Origin: Bacteroidales bacterium | GTDB lineage: Bacteria > Bacteroidota > Bacteroidia > Bacteroidales > UBA932 | DNA length: 64,000 nucleotides | NCBI GenBank assembly: GCA_017437125.1 | Contig: JAFSBV010000025.1 | Coordinates: 1 to 64,000 of the forward strand | Direction of reading: 5' to 3' | In this document: positions 18,201 through 25,540 of the stretch, piece after piece | Position numbering within the stretch: position 1 is the stretch's first letter | Layout of the letters: each line of letters begins with the position of its first letter | The notes under the pieces: generated by a model | What the model was told of the DNA's origin: nothing | The model's database searches: none | The model's input: only the letters and a program-made list of their open reading frames with translations | Made by a program: the position numbers and the translations under genes

Positions 18201-18379
18201 CCATTTTCATCTGTCATCGTACCGTTGGTGGTACCGCTGACCATCACCGCAACTCCCGGAAGAGGCAGACCATCAGCATCGATCACCTTACCCTTGAGCG
18301 TAGGCTGAGCGTATGACAACGCTGCCCCCCCCATAAGGAAAATGAGCGAAACCAGAAGATTCTTAAAAATCGCTTTCAT
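15206..18379 (-). CDS. SusC/RagA-family TonB-dependent outer-membrane transporter
   Basis: The 1057-residue protein has a signal peptide (cut after SYAQ), a carboxypeptidase-regulatory-like domain (about 28-105, LKGKVIDADGLPLPGVAVMVSG), a TonB box (EETIVVGYG), a plug domain (about 120-230, including LRIRGSQYDAKYVVDGFPVDDI and the family NDIDPYDIESISVLKDGASAAVYG), and a 22-strand-type barrel that ends in a terminal Phe. It imports oligosaccharides with energy from TonB/ExbBD, which are encoded elsewhere. It is the second gene of the minus-strand operon, after a GHL10 lipoprotein. The length is normal for the family and I see no truncation. Confidence 0.96.
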   Translation of the reverse strand: MKAIFKNLLVSLIFLMGGAALSYAQPTLKGKVIDADGLPLPGVAVMVSGTTNGTMTDENGDYVLSGLKTGDVVLFTSMGLGDQTFTCDGNLTKLDVTMTEDATFLEETIVVGYGVQKKSSMTSAVSAMKGDELLKAPATNVSQLLAGKLSGVSSVQESGEPGLDQASLRIRGSQYDAKYVVDGFPVDDINDIDPYDIESISVLKDGASAAVYGLQAANGIIIITTKKGQTGKPKITYNATFGASMNANFPEFMDGPQFAYYYNVADMMDKLASGAIASESDYVPVYTKEQVDMMTNGDPTDGWDNVNYIDKVFGTGFTQKQNITVQGGNDQSKYFASFGYLGQKGNIDNFGYNRYNVRTNLESQFAKNFKFTMGLSGVFSNRQTPGYAAGGTDANSYLGETGWLSIASQTIIMHPYLPETYNGLYTSTLKKNTSLPQSPLAAIYESGYKKTRGIDLSANASLSYDVPWVKGLQFKVSGAFDYGASMNKNLNTPYSTMAYSDGQWLEMADPRGTGNGVNLGEGTSYYQRMTGQGGVTYTNTFGKHYIDLLALAEVNDYRSNAHSAYAKLLPFASLPELSYGQPTDSPISGSSDASRSAGYVFRARYNWDERYLAEFTGRYDGSYKFAGMRETRWGFFPSASAAWNVSKEPWMENFTALDDLKIRGSVALLGNDLGTNAYMFANNYSKYYSQVIYGDGSVNPAYGDSGIANMDLTWEKSLSYNVGFDLSLWNGKLSAEIDGFYNYVFDMLTAQSSGYPSSMGGYYMSYINHNAYDTKGIDVMVSHRNHFLLGGKPFQYGISATVTYARSRWLIYQDEPNTPDIQKVVGTPLGAIMAWTADGLYRSEEEIDNSAWYGTRPCVGDIKYVDLNGDGKIDWDDRGKVGRTNRPELTYGLNLDFAWNGIDFNAQFTGGALFDVSLTGTYYNYMDDNTVWTQTFKEGANSPLFLVENAYSIYNTDGTFPRMTLGAPGHGGDNGLASTFWLRDGTYVRLKTAQLGYTFPSRLTSRINIEALRFFVEGQNLFTIDGLPEGIDPESPGVNNGYYPQQRLVMGGITLTF

Positions 18380-18405
18380 TAGGTTATTGATTTATTATTT
18401 ATTGA

Positions 18406-19752
18406 TTATTTCTGTTCCTCAGCATTTCTCATTGCGATCTCGAGCTCGTCCCAGAGCTTGTGCTTGTTGAGATGGACGATATCGAAGATCATCACACCGT
18501 CAGTGCTCTTAAGCGCCTGAGTGACAGCTGGCCCGAAAGGAGTGAAGTCTCCGAGATACTGCTCCACATAAATCGATCCGATCACAGGAACGACCCCCTT
18601 GGTGATGTCCTTTGCGATCTCTGCACCGCCCTCGACACTGTAGCAGTATGTGAGGCTGTTGTCCATTCCTGCCTCACTGCGCTGTCCCACAACTCCTGTA
18701 GCCTTATCGACATCTTCCTTTGTGATCATCGTATAGTAAAGACCTGTCATATAGATGTCAAGAAGTTCGGCATATCCTGCATTCTTGTAATCCTCTGTAG
18801 CCCACCACTGGTATTCCGGAACCTGTGATGGATCATAGTCCTTGCTTGCCCAGTTCACTCCTACCTGGAAATATGTCGGATACCAGGCACCGGTATAATC
18901 TCCGATGATAAGGTCAGGCTTGATGGCCTTGAGCTCTTTATGAGTCTTTTCCACGAAATCATGGATCACCATCGCCCTGTACTCAACCCATTTCTTGAAA
19001 TGCTTGCCTGGAGCCCATTTTGAACGAAGGTTTCCGTTCTCGTCATACCAGCTGAGGATATCTTCAGGGAAATTCTCCACTGTCACGCCTGCATACTCCT
19101 CGAACTGCTTCTTGGACAGTTCGCTGAAATCGGATGTGATCTCGTCATAACGCACTCTGTCAAAGATAAGTCCGTCGATTTCAGGATATTTCGTAACGAA
19201 TTCCTTAAGGATATCTATCTGATACTGCTGCATTTCCGGAATAGACGGATTCATCATTCCATTGTAGTTCGTCTTGACAGATGAAATAGGAACAAGTTCT
19301 CCGTTGATGTAACATACAGACTGCCAATGTGCCTTGTCACCGTAAATCACTCCACGGTCAAAGAAATTGTGTCCGCCGGCAAAGACATTCAGAGAACCGA
19401 ACACCTTCAGTCCCATCTCATGTCCGTACTCGATGAAATAACCGAGCATATCATAATCGCGCGAGCGCTCGACACCTTCCCAGTCGCCCATATAAGGAGC
19501 TATGTCACTGTCATACAGGACTTCTCCCATGATCGACTTCATGTCAACCACCACATTCCCGAAACCGAGATCCTTCGATTTCTGAAGGTAGAAGCGGATC
19601 GAATCCGGATGCGAAAGGGTCGCGTAATTGGCTTCGCAGTCAAACCACATATAATTATGATTGGTAACCTGCTGATCATCAGCCTTATTTCCACATGACG
19701 AAACGGACATCGCCACGAGCATTGCAGTTAATGTAATCAGTATATTCTTCAT
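18406..19752 (-). CDS. GHL10-type putative glycoside hydrolase lipoprotein (paralogue 2)
   Basis: A signal peptide with lipobox VSSC (Cys20) precedes a GHL10 TIM-barrel domain: YMWFDCEANYATL, NVVVDMKSIMGEVLYDS, GLIFDRVRYDEITSDFSELSKKQFEEYAG, IIGDYTGAWYPTYF and VGVNWASKDYD. It shares the DRxRYD and GAWY-VNWAS blocks with 10400-11812. As the first gene of the minus-strand operon it has probably diverged to a different bond or step. It should be anchored in the outer membrane. The catalytic residues are likely among the Asp/Glu of the DRVRYDE block, by analogy with the superfamily; this is unproven. Confidence 0.78.
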   Translation of the reverse strand: MKNILITLTAMLVAMSVSSCGNKADDQQVTNHNYMWFDCEANYATLSHPDSIRFYLQKSKDLGFGNVVVDMKSIMGEVLYDSDIAPYMGDWEGVERSRDYDMLGYFIEYGHEMGLKVFGSLNVFAGGHNFFDRGVIYGDKAHWQSVCYINGELVPISSVKTNYNGMMNPSIPEMQQYQIDILKEFVTKYPEIDGLIFDRVRYDEITSDFSELSKKQFEEYAGVTVENFPEDILSWYDENGNLRSKWAPGKHFKKWVEYRAMVIHDFVEKTHKELKAIKPDLIIGDYTGAWYPTYFQVGVNWASKDYDPSQVPEYQWWATEDYKNAGYAELLDIYMTGLYYTMITKEDVDKATGVVGQRSEAGMDNSLTYCYSVEGGAEIAKDITKGVVPVIGSIYVEQYLGDFTPFGPAVTQALKSTDGVMIFDIVHLNKHKLWDELEIAMRNAEEQK

Positions 19753-19771
19753 AATAAGTTATATTAACGAG

Positions 19772-19779
19772 CAAATTTA
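19772..19779 (-). promoter_or_regulatory. -7 element of the SusC/SusD operon
   Basis: On the minus strand this reads TAAATTTG, a match to TAnnTTTG. It lies 19 bp before the ATG of the first operon gene, which would leave a leader of about 12 nt. The -33 region is not a clear TTTG, as expected if an activator is needed. Confidence 0.45.
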
Positions 19780-19882
19780 TAAATATTTTTAATAATTGAT
19801 AGACATTTTCATATAAATCTTTAAAAATTTATCAATATATAAGGATTCAAGGTCAAGAATGGGTAATTAATACATTTTTCTT

Positions 19883-19890
19883 TATATTTG
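19883..19890 (+). promoter_or_regulatory. -7 element of the DUF4434-transporter-ROK operon
   Basis: TATATTTG matches TAnnTTTG and lies 39 bp before the ATG at 19930. It is divergent from the SusC/SusD promoter; the region between the two -7 elements (about 100 bp, very AT-rich) is the likely control region for both operons, perhaps bound by the ROK regulator. Confidence 0.5.
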
Positions 19891-19929
19891 TAGGTTGAAT
19901 TTTGAAATAATTTTAAAAACCACATAATT

Positions 19930-21018
19930 ATGAGCGACAGAAGAGAATTTCTGAAGACAATGGCAATAGGAGGAGCATCAGCCATCATAGCCCCTTCACT
20001 GCTGTCATCATGCGCAGGCAACGGAAGCACAGAAGATCCGGTGATTGATACATCCGCCGGAGGATTGATCGTTCCTAAAGACAACGGTCTCAGGATCACA
20101 GGAACCTTCCTGGACGAGATATCTCATGACATTCCGCATCAGAACTGGGGTGAGAAGGAATGGGATCAGGATTTTGCATACATGAAGTCAATCGGCATCG
20201 ACACTGTGATCGACATCCGCTGCGGCTACAGGAAATTCATCACCTATCCGTCTCCGTATCTTCTCAAGAAAGGATGCTACATGCCGTCTGTTGACCTTAT
20301 CGACATGTTCTGCCGCCTTGCACAGAAGCATGGAATGAAATTCTATCTGGGACTTTATGATTCCGGAGTATATTGGGATACCAAGGACATGAGCCACGAG
20401 ATCGAGGACAACAAATTCGTGATCGACGAGGTCTGGAAGATGTACGGAGAGAAGTACGACAGCTTCGGAGGATGGTATATCAGTACCGAGATCAGCCGTG
20501 ACACCATCGGCGCAGTTGACGCATTCCATGCAATGGGAAAGCAGTGCAAGGACGTGTCCGGAGGAATGCCTGTGTTCATATCTCCTTGGATAGACGGCAA
20601 GAAGGCCATCATGGGCACGAACAAGGCCGTAAACGACAATGCCGTTTCAGTGGAGCAGCATGAAAGGGAGTGGAATCAGATCTTCGCAGGAATCCATGAC
20701 GTAGTTGACGCAGTGGCATTCCAGGACGGACATATCGACTACGACGAGCTTGACGCGTTCTTCAGCGTGAACAAGAAGCTTGCTGACAAATATGGAATGA
20801 AGTGCTGGACAAATGCCGAGACATTCGACCGCGACATGCCTATCAAGTTCCTTCCTATCAAGTTCGACAAGCTCCGCCTCAAGCTGGAAGCGGCGAAGCG
20901 CTGCGGATATGACAAGGCCATCACCTTCGAATTCCCTCACTTCATGAGTCCGCAGTCGGTTTATGGCGCTGCCGGCAATCTGTATAACAGGTATAAGGAA
21001 TATTTCAACATCAAATAA
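19930..21018 (+). CDS. DUF4434 putative glycosidase-like lipoprotein with Tat-type signal
   Basis: The N-terminus carries a Tat-like motif (SDRREFLKTM), a hydrophobic core and a lipobox (LLSSC), so it is an exported lipoprotein. The remaining 330 residues match DUF4434, a TIM-barrel-like domain distantly related to glycoside hydrolases: GIDTVIDIRCGYRKF, KFYLGLYDSGVYW, DSFGGWYISTEIS and MKCWTNAETFDRD. The Glu residues in ISTEI and NAETF are candidates for catalytic acids. It heads the plus-strand operon with the sugar symporter and ROK regulator, and is divergent from the SusC/SusD operon. A role in trimming imported oligosaccharides is inferred. No member with a firm activity is known to me. 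Confidence 0.75.
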   Translation: MSDRREFLKTMAIGGASAIIAPSLLSSCAGNGSTEDPVIDTSAGGLIVPKDNGLRITGTFLDEISHDIPHQNWGEKEWDQDFAYMKSIGIDTVIDIRCGYRKFITYPSPYLLKKGCYMPSVDLIDMFCRLAQKHGMKFYLGLYDSGVYWDTKDMSHEIEDNKFVIDEVWKMYGEKYDSFGGWYISTEISRDTIGAVDAFHAMGKQCKDVSGGMPVFISPWIDGKKAIMGTNKAVNDNAVSVEQHEREWNQIFAGIHDVVDAVAFQDGHIDYDELDAFFSVNKKLADKYGMKCWTNAETFDRDMPIKFLPIKFDKLRLKLEAAKRCGYDKAITFEFPHFMSPQSVYGAAGNLYNRYKEYFNIK

Positions 21019-21024
21019 AGATTC

Positions 21025-21051
21025 TGTCATCCTGAGCGAAGTGAAGGATCT
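21025..21051 (+). repeat. 27-nt intercistronic repeat, copy 1
   Basis: The sequence contains TCATCCTGAGCGAAG followed by TGAAGGATCT. The same 27 nt, with one or two changes, occur at 47201-47227 and 47991-48017. All three copies have the same orientation relative to the transcript in which they lie. This copy is between the DUF4434 stop and the transporter start, and the longest transporter frame would wrongly translate it. Confidence 0.8.
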
Positions 21052-21064
21052 CAAACATAAAGAC

Positions 21065-22480
21065 ATGAAACAGAAAAACACAATGGGATATGTCATCTTC
21101 ATGGCTGTAGTGGCAGCCATCGGAGGTATTCTTTTCGGATATGACACAGCCGTCATTTCCGGCACGACCACAATTGTAAAGAATCAGTTTGCACTTACGG
21201 ACATGATGGAAGGCTGGTATGTAGGATGTGCGCTCATCGGATCGATCTGCGGAGTCCTTGTAGCAGGATCGCTCAGCGACTATCTTGGCAGGAAGCTTAC
21301 CATGCTCATTTCTGCAGCCCTGTTCAGCATTTCTGCAATAGGATGCGCGGTATGCGGAAGCTTTGACGGCCTTGTGGCATACAGGATAGTCGGCGGAGTC
21401 GGTATCGGTATCGTATCGATCGTTTCACCTATATATATATCAGAGGTGTCTCCGGCCAAGATCCGCGGAACCCTGGTTTCACTTTACCAGCTTGCCGTAA
21501 CCATAGGATTTCTTCTGGCTTATCTGATGAACTGGATCATCGACGCGAACATTGACCCTTCGATTGCACTCAGGGCGACAGAAGGAGCAGGCGATATCAC
21601 ACTCTGGCAGAAGGTGATGCATACTGAAGCATGGAGAGGCATGCTCGGCAGCGAGACCATTCCGGCACTCCTGTTCTTCTTCATCATATTCTTTATCCCA
21701 GAAAGTCCTAAGTGGCTGATTGTAAACGGAAAACTTGACAAGGCATCTACTGTTCTCAGCAGGATATATTCAACTCCTGATGAGGTCAAGGAAGAAATTG
21801 AGGTGACCAATGCATCCTTAAAGGGAGAGACCAAGGGCGCCTGGTCTGACCTTCTGAAACCAGGAATCCTCGTAGCCGTGATAGCCGGAAGCGCGATTGC
21901 CATCCTCGGACAGTTCATGGGAGTGAATGCCGTGCTTTACTATGGCCCGAAGATTTTTGCTGATGCAGGTTTCGACAATCCTATGTTCTCGACCGTACTC
22001 GTGGGAGTCGTGAACTGTGTCACCACTGTGCTGGCCGTATTCATAATAGACAGGGTAGGACGCAAGCAGCTGATTTATTGGGGAGTAAGCGGCATGATCA
22101 TATGTCTTCTTGCCATCGGCATCTATTTCGCATGGGGTGCTCAGATAGGCCTTGGCAACGGTTTCATGCTTACATTCTTCCTTGCATATGTATTCTGCTG
22201 TGCGATCTCGATTTCAGCCATCGTATTCGTGCTTCTGTCGGAAATGTATCCTAACAGCGTACGAGGACGTGCGATGTCAATAGCAGGCTTCGCCCTCTGG
22301 ATCGGAACCTATCTCATCGGACAGCTTACACCTGTACTTCTCGGATGGAGCCAGGCCGGAACATTCTTCCTGTTTGCTGTCATGTGCGTTCCATATATGC
22401 TCATTATGTGGAAGGTGATACCTGAGACAACAGGAAAGACCCTCGAAGAAATCGAAGCTTACTGGAACAGAAGGAAATAA
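21065..22480 (+). CDS. MFS sugar porter (sugar/H+ symporter)
   Basis: A 471-residue, 12-helix transporter of the sugar porter family. The motifs are GGILFGYDTAVISG in helix 1, SDYLGRK between helices 2 and 3, SPKWLIVNGK after helix 6, IDRVGRKQ between helices 8 and 9, and PETTGKTLEEIE at the end. This is the XylE/AraE/GalP group. The frame is open from 20963 but that start lies inside DUF4434 and crosses a repeat. The ATG at 21065 gives the normal N-terminus. It should bring the mono- or disaccharide product of the periplasmic enzymes into the cytoplasm, where the ROK protein and GlcNAc epimerase act. Confidence 0.93.
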   Translation: MKQKNTMGYVIFMAVVAAIGGILFGYDTAVISGTTTIVKNQFALTDMMEGWYVGCALIGSICGVLVAGSLSDYLGRKLTMLISAALFSISAIGCAVCGSFDGLVAYRIVGGVGIGIVSIVSPIYISEVSPAKIRGTLVSLYQLAVTIGFLLAYLMNWIIDANIDPSIALRATEGAGDITLWQKVMHTEAWRGMLGSETIPALLFFFIIFFIPESPKWLIVNGKLDKASTVLSRIYSTPDEVKEEIEVTNASLKGETKGAWSDLLKPGILVAVIAGSAIAILGQFMGVNAVLYYGPKIFADAGFDNPMFSTVLVGVVNCVTTVLAVFIIDRVGRKQLIYWGVSGMIICLLAIGIYFAWGAQIGLGNGFMLTFFLAYVFCCAISISAIVFVLLSEMYPNSVRGRAMSIAGFALWIGTYLIGQLTPVLLGWSQAGTFFLFAVMCVPYMLIMWKVIPETTGKTLEEIEAYWNRRK

Positions 22481-22494
22481 TCCACCTCATAACT

Positions 22495-23697
22495 ATGAAA
22501 ACATCATTTCTGAACAACATCGACGGAAAGAACGCCTTTCTCAAGAAGAGCATAATCGCCTTATGCATAAACGAGGGCGATTACAGTCTTGCCGACCTGA
22601 GTAAAGAGCTCAACACAAGCGTGCCTACCATAACCAAGCTTGTAGGTGAACTGATTGACGAGGGCTTTCTGACCGATATGGGAAAACAAGGTACCAGCGG
22701 AGGAAGAAGGCCGAGCATATACGGTCTTAATCCGTCGGCCGGATATTTTGTAGGAACCGAGGTAAGGCGCAACAGCATCAGCGTAGCCGTTACCAACTTC
22801 AAGGGTCAGCTTATAGATTATCATGAAGAGGTTCCGTTCTCGTTGGAGAATTCAGAGAAGTCGTTCAGATCGCTCTGTTCATATCTGCTGAGGCTCATTG
22901 AAAAGATAGATATCAGCCGCGAAGAAGTGCTGGCCTTCGGATTCAACCTCAGCGGAAGAGTCAACAATGAGACCGGATACTGCTTTACATATTTCATCGG
23001 AGAGGACAGGCCTATCGCGTCTTTTCTCGAAGACGAGCTCAAGCGTCCGGTTTTCGTAGAAAACGACTCAAGGGCAATGACCTACGGCGAATATATAAGC
23101 GGTATTGCCAACAATGAAGAAGACATGCTTTTCATCAATGTTTCGTGGGGACTCGGAATGGGAATGATCACTGACGGAAAGCTTTCTTACGGAAAGTCCG
23201 GCTTTTCAGGTGAAATCGGACACTTTCCTCTCCTGGACAATGATCAGATATGCCACTGCGGCAAGACCGGATGCCTGGAGACAGGAGCTTCAGGATCAGC
23301 CATATACAGAATATTCACCGAGAAACTTCGTGATGGCAGAGCATCGACTCTGGCTGAAAGATTTGCCAATGGCGAAGACATCACTCTCGATAACATCCTC
23401 AACGCAGCCAATGAAGAGGACGTTCTGGCCATCGAAGTCATAGAAGAAATCGGCTCCGTACTCGGCAGAGCGATAGCCGGACTGATCAATCTGTTCAACC
23501 CTGAGCTGGTCGTGATCGGAGGTGTAGTATCAAAGGTCAAGGAATACCTTCTGCTTCCTATCAGAAGTGCGATACAGAAGCACTCCCTCAACATGGTCAA
23601 CAAAGATACGACTATAAAGCTTTCCAAACTCGGAGAAAAGGCCGGTCCGATAGGCGCGTGCATGCTTTCACGAAGCAAATTGCTTGGATTGATATAA
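22495..23697 (+). CDS. ROK-family transcriptional regulator (NagC/XylR type)
   Basis: This 400-residue protein has an N-terminal winged helix (about residues 15-75: SLADLSKELNTSVPTITKLVGELIDEGFL, then a GRRPSIY wing) and a ROK sugar-kinase-like domain: GFNLSGRVN, FVENDSRAMTYGEY, GLGMGMI and the zinc motif GEIGHFPL...CHCGKTGCLET. The HTH marks it as a repressor rather than a glucokinase, though a phosphate-binding region is present and some dual members exist. It is last in the operon with DUF4434 and the sugar symporter and probably senses the imported sugar, or its phosphate, to control both divergent operons. NagC-type members answer to GlcNAc-6-P, which would fit the amino-sugar setting. 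Confidence 0.88.
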   Translation: MKTSFLNNIDGKNAFLKKSIIALCINEGDYSLADLSKELNTSVPTITKLVGELIDEGFLTDMGKQGTSGGRRPSIYGLNPSAGYFVGTEVRRNSISVAVTNFKGQLIDYHEEVPFSLENSEKSFRSLCSYLLRLIEKIDISREEVLAFGFNLSGRVNNETGYCFTYFIGEDRPIASFLEDELKRPVFVENDSRAMTYGEYISGIANNEEDMLFINVSWGLGMGMITDGKLSYGKSGFSGEIGHFPLLDNDQICHCGKTGCLETGASGSAIYRIFTEKLRDGRASTLAERFANGEDITLDNILNAANEEDVLAIEVIEEIGSVLGRAIAGLINLFNPELVVIGGVVSKVKEYLLLPIRSAIQKHSLNMVNKDTTIKLSKLGEKAGPIGACMLSRSKLLGLI

Positions 23698-23710
23698 CAT
23701 TTTCATATAT

Positions 23711-23785
23711 AAGACATAAGTGGCTGCGGTCGAACGAAACATCTTCCTTCTTTTCTGTTTCGTGAGCCGCAGCCACTTATGTCTT
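23711..23785. terminator. Long bidirectional hairpin between convergent genes
   Basis: The outer stem has 19 perfect base pairs (23711-23729 with 23767-23785; ends AAGACAT and ATGTCTT). A small internal loop follows (TCGA opposite GAG), then a 7-bp inner stem (ACGAAAC with GTTTCGT) and a 16-nt pyrimidine-rich loop. It lies between the ROK gene (+) and the 5'-nucleotidase gene (-) and can stop transcripts from both sides. The hairpin at 34962-35036 has the same ends and architecture. Confidence 0.8.
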
Positions 23786-23796
23786 TATGCTGAATG

Positions 23797-25536
23797 CTAC
23801 CTTCTATGAGGGAAAAGCAGGAGCATATCATTGTCAATAGCCTTGTCTGCCAGTTTTTCAGGCACGAAACGCCATTCTCCTATGACAGTCCTGTCTCCTA
23901 TCTTCGCTGGATCGATATCGCCGTGTTCAACGAGATAGTCATAGAGAATGTTTCGGATCTCCGGATAGTACTCCACCACCCTTTCATCTATCCTGTCAGT
24001 GTCGATTCCGGTCTCACGCATCAGTCCACCACCTCCGCTGGCACGGTATGATGTCATGGCTACATTATACTCCGTCTCCGGGTCAAATGCTGTTCCGTCT
24101 GCAAGTGACCTGATAATCACGCGTTCTCCCATAGGCTTTGTGACGTCCACATCATAGACAAGTCCCGCAGCCGAATCGAAATTGTATGAACGGTTTATGA
24201 ACGACCACCTCTTCTGGCCGGTACGCGCATCCGGTTCGTTTATGATCTTGAGAAGGCGGTCATCAGCAGAATCAATGGTATTTATCCACTTATCATATGA
24301 ATTTTCCAGATAATCCTTGATTTCAGCACCCGTCATCTTCACGACAAAAAGCTGGTTCTCAAAAGGATAGATAGTAAAGAGGTCATTATAGACAAGGGTT
24401 CCTGCCTTGACAAAACCGTTGAATGTGAGAGGGGCTGCAAATGAGATCTGAGCCGGAGTGCATCCGAGTGACAGCGTATGGATCAGATTGACATAGTCAG
24501 ACATACCCCTGTAAGCATCTCGGGTACGGAGATCGGTTTTCAATTCACCGACTTCCTTCAGAGTGAATGCCTTTACCGCCTCGAATTCCGGACGGAAGGT
24601 TTCCTGCATTTCCTTATCTACATTCTTTCTGTCAACAGGGAGCAGATCCGCATCCAAGGTCTTGGAAACGACTTTTCCATCCTCCACCTTGAGTTTTACC
24701 GTACCATATCCGAGATTGCGGCAATGGCTTCCGGCATTTATGAGGCAGATGCTGTCACTCTTATGTATTACCGGCCTATGATCATGGGCACACACCACGA
24801 AATCGACACCCTCCAGACTCTTGAACAGATCAAGTCCCTGGCTTTCGAGGATGCTTCCGTCGCCTTCACCTGTTCCGGCATGAACGGCTACGATCACAAC
24901 ATCGGACTCTTCTTTCTCAGATATCCTGTCAACAACTTCCTGAGCCATCGGTATCAGGGATCCGAATGTCATTCCTTCCCAGAGAAGCGGAGAAAGCCAG
25001 CTCTTGATGTTAGGATTGGTAAAGCCGATTATGGTAATGTTCAGGCCATGACGCTTCAATGTGACATATTCCTGGAAATAAGGCTGTCCATTGTCGTCTC
25101 TGATTGCATTCGCAGCAAGGAACGGAACCTTCATCGTTCTTACTATACGGTCATATACAGGATGGCCGGTCTCAATGTCATGGTTACCCACTACGACAGC
25201 ATCATAGCCGATATATTCGACCATACGTGCAAAAAGATGCTTTGACAGAGTATCGACATAATTGAAATAATAAGCGGCATTGTCACCTTGAAGGCAGTCA
25301 CCTGCATCCAGCAATATCACATTTTCCGCGCCGTCAGCCACACGGATGCTGTCAACATACCATGACACATTCGTAAGGGCATTATTCGTTTCATCCGATA
25401 CGTAAAGCGAATCAAAATAACGTCCGTGGACATCATTTGTCGTAAGGAGACGGAATGTGTATTCACCGTCCTCAGGGCCGCCACATGAAGCCAGGATGGC
25501 TGCAACAGCGGTCAGAGTCATTAAAAGTTTCTTCAT
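23797..25536 (-). CDS. Exported 5'-nucleotidase / 2',3'-cyclic phosphodiesterase lipoprotein (UshA-like)
   Basis: A signal with lipobox LASC (Cys18) precedes a calcineurin-type phosphoesterase domain with TTNDVHGRYF, DAGDCLQGD, VVGNHDIE and CAHDHRPV metal ligands, then a 5'-nucleotidase C-terminal domain (about residues 340-530) ending with VAMTSYRASGGGGLM. The family hydrolyses nucleotides and cyclic nucleotides in the periplasm and supplies phosphate and nucleosides. It is 4 bp downstream of the outer-membrane protein gene at 25541-26734, so the two are one operon. Length (579) is normal. Confidence 0.9.
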   Translation of the reverse strand: MKKLLMTLTAVAAILASCGGPEDGEYTFRLLTTNDVHGRYFDSLYVSDETNNALTNVSWYVDSIRVADGAENVILLDAGDCLQGDNAAYYFNYVDTLSKHLFARMVEYIGYDAVVVGNHDIETGHPVYDRIVRTMKVPFLAANAIRDDNGQPYFQEYVTLKRHGLNITIIGFTNPNIKSWLSPLLWEGMTFGSLIPMAQEVVDRISEKEESDVVIVAVHAGTGEGDGSILESQGLDLFKSLEGVDFVVCAHDHRPVIHKSDSICLINAGSHCRNLGYGTVKLKVEDGKVVSKTLDADLLPVDRKNVDKEMQETFRPEFEAVKAFTLKEVGELKTDLRTRDAYRGMSDYVNLIHTLSLGCTPAQISFAAPLTFNGFVKAGTLVYNDLFTIYPFENQLFVVKMTGAEIKDYLENSYDKWINTIDSADDRLLKIINEPDARTGQKRWSFINRSYNFDSAAGLVYDVDVTKPMGERVIIRSLADGTAFDPETEYNVAMTSYRASGGGGLMRETGIDTDRIDERVVEYYPEIRNILYDYLVEHGDIDPAKIGDRTVIGEWRFVPEKLADKAIDNDMLLLFPHRR

Positions 25537-25540
25537 ATAA

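Noticed and set aside
20963..21064. Extended N-terminus of the sugar porter
   Set aside because: It would overlap the DUF4434 gene, translate the 27-nt repeat and put 34 extra residues before the normal first helix. The ATG at 21065 is better.
24478..25245. 255-residue plus-strand frame
   Set aside because: It is antisense to the 5'-nucleotidase gene, whose motifs are all intact. The frame is an effect of codon composition.
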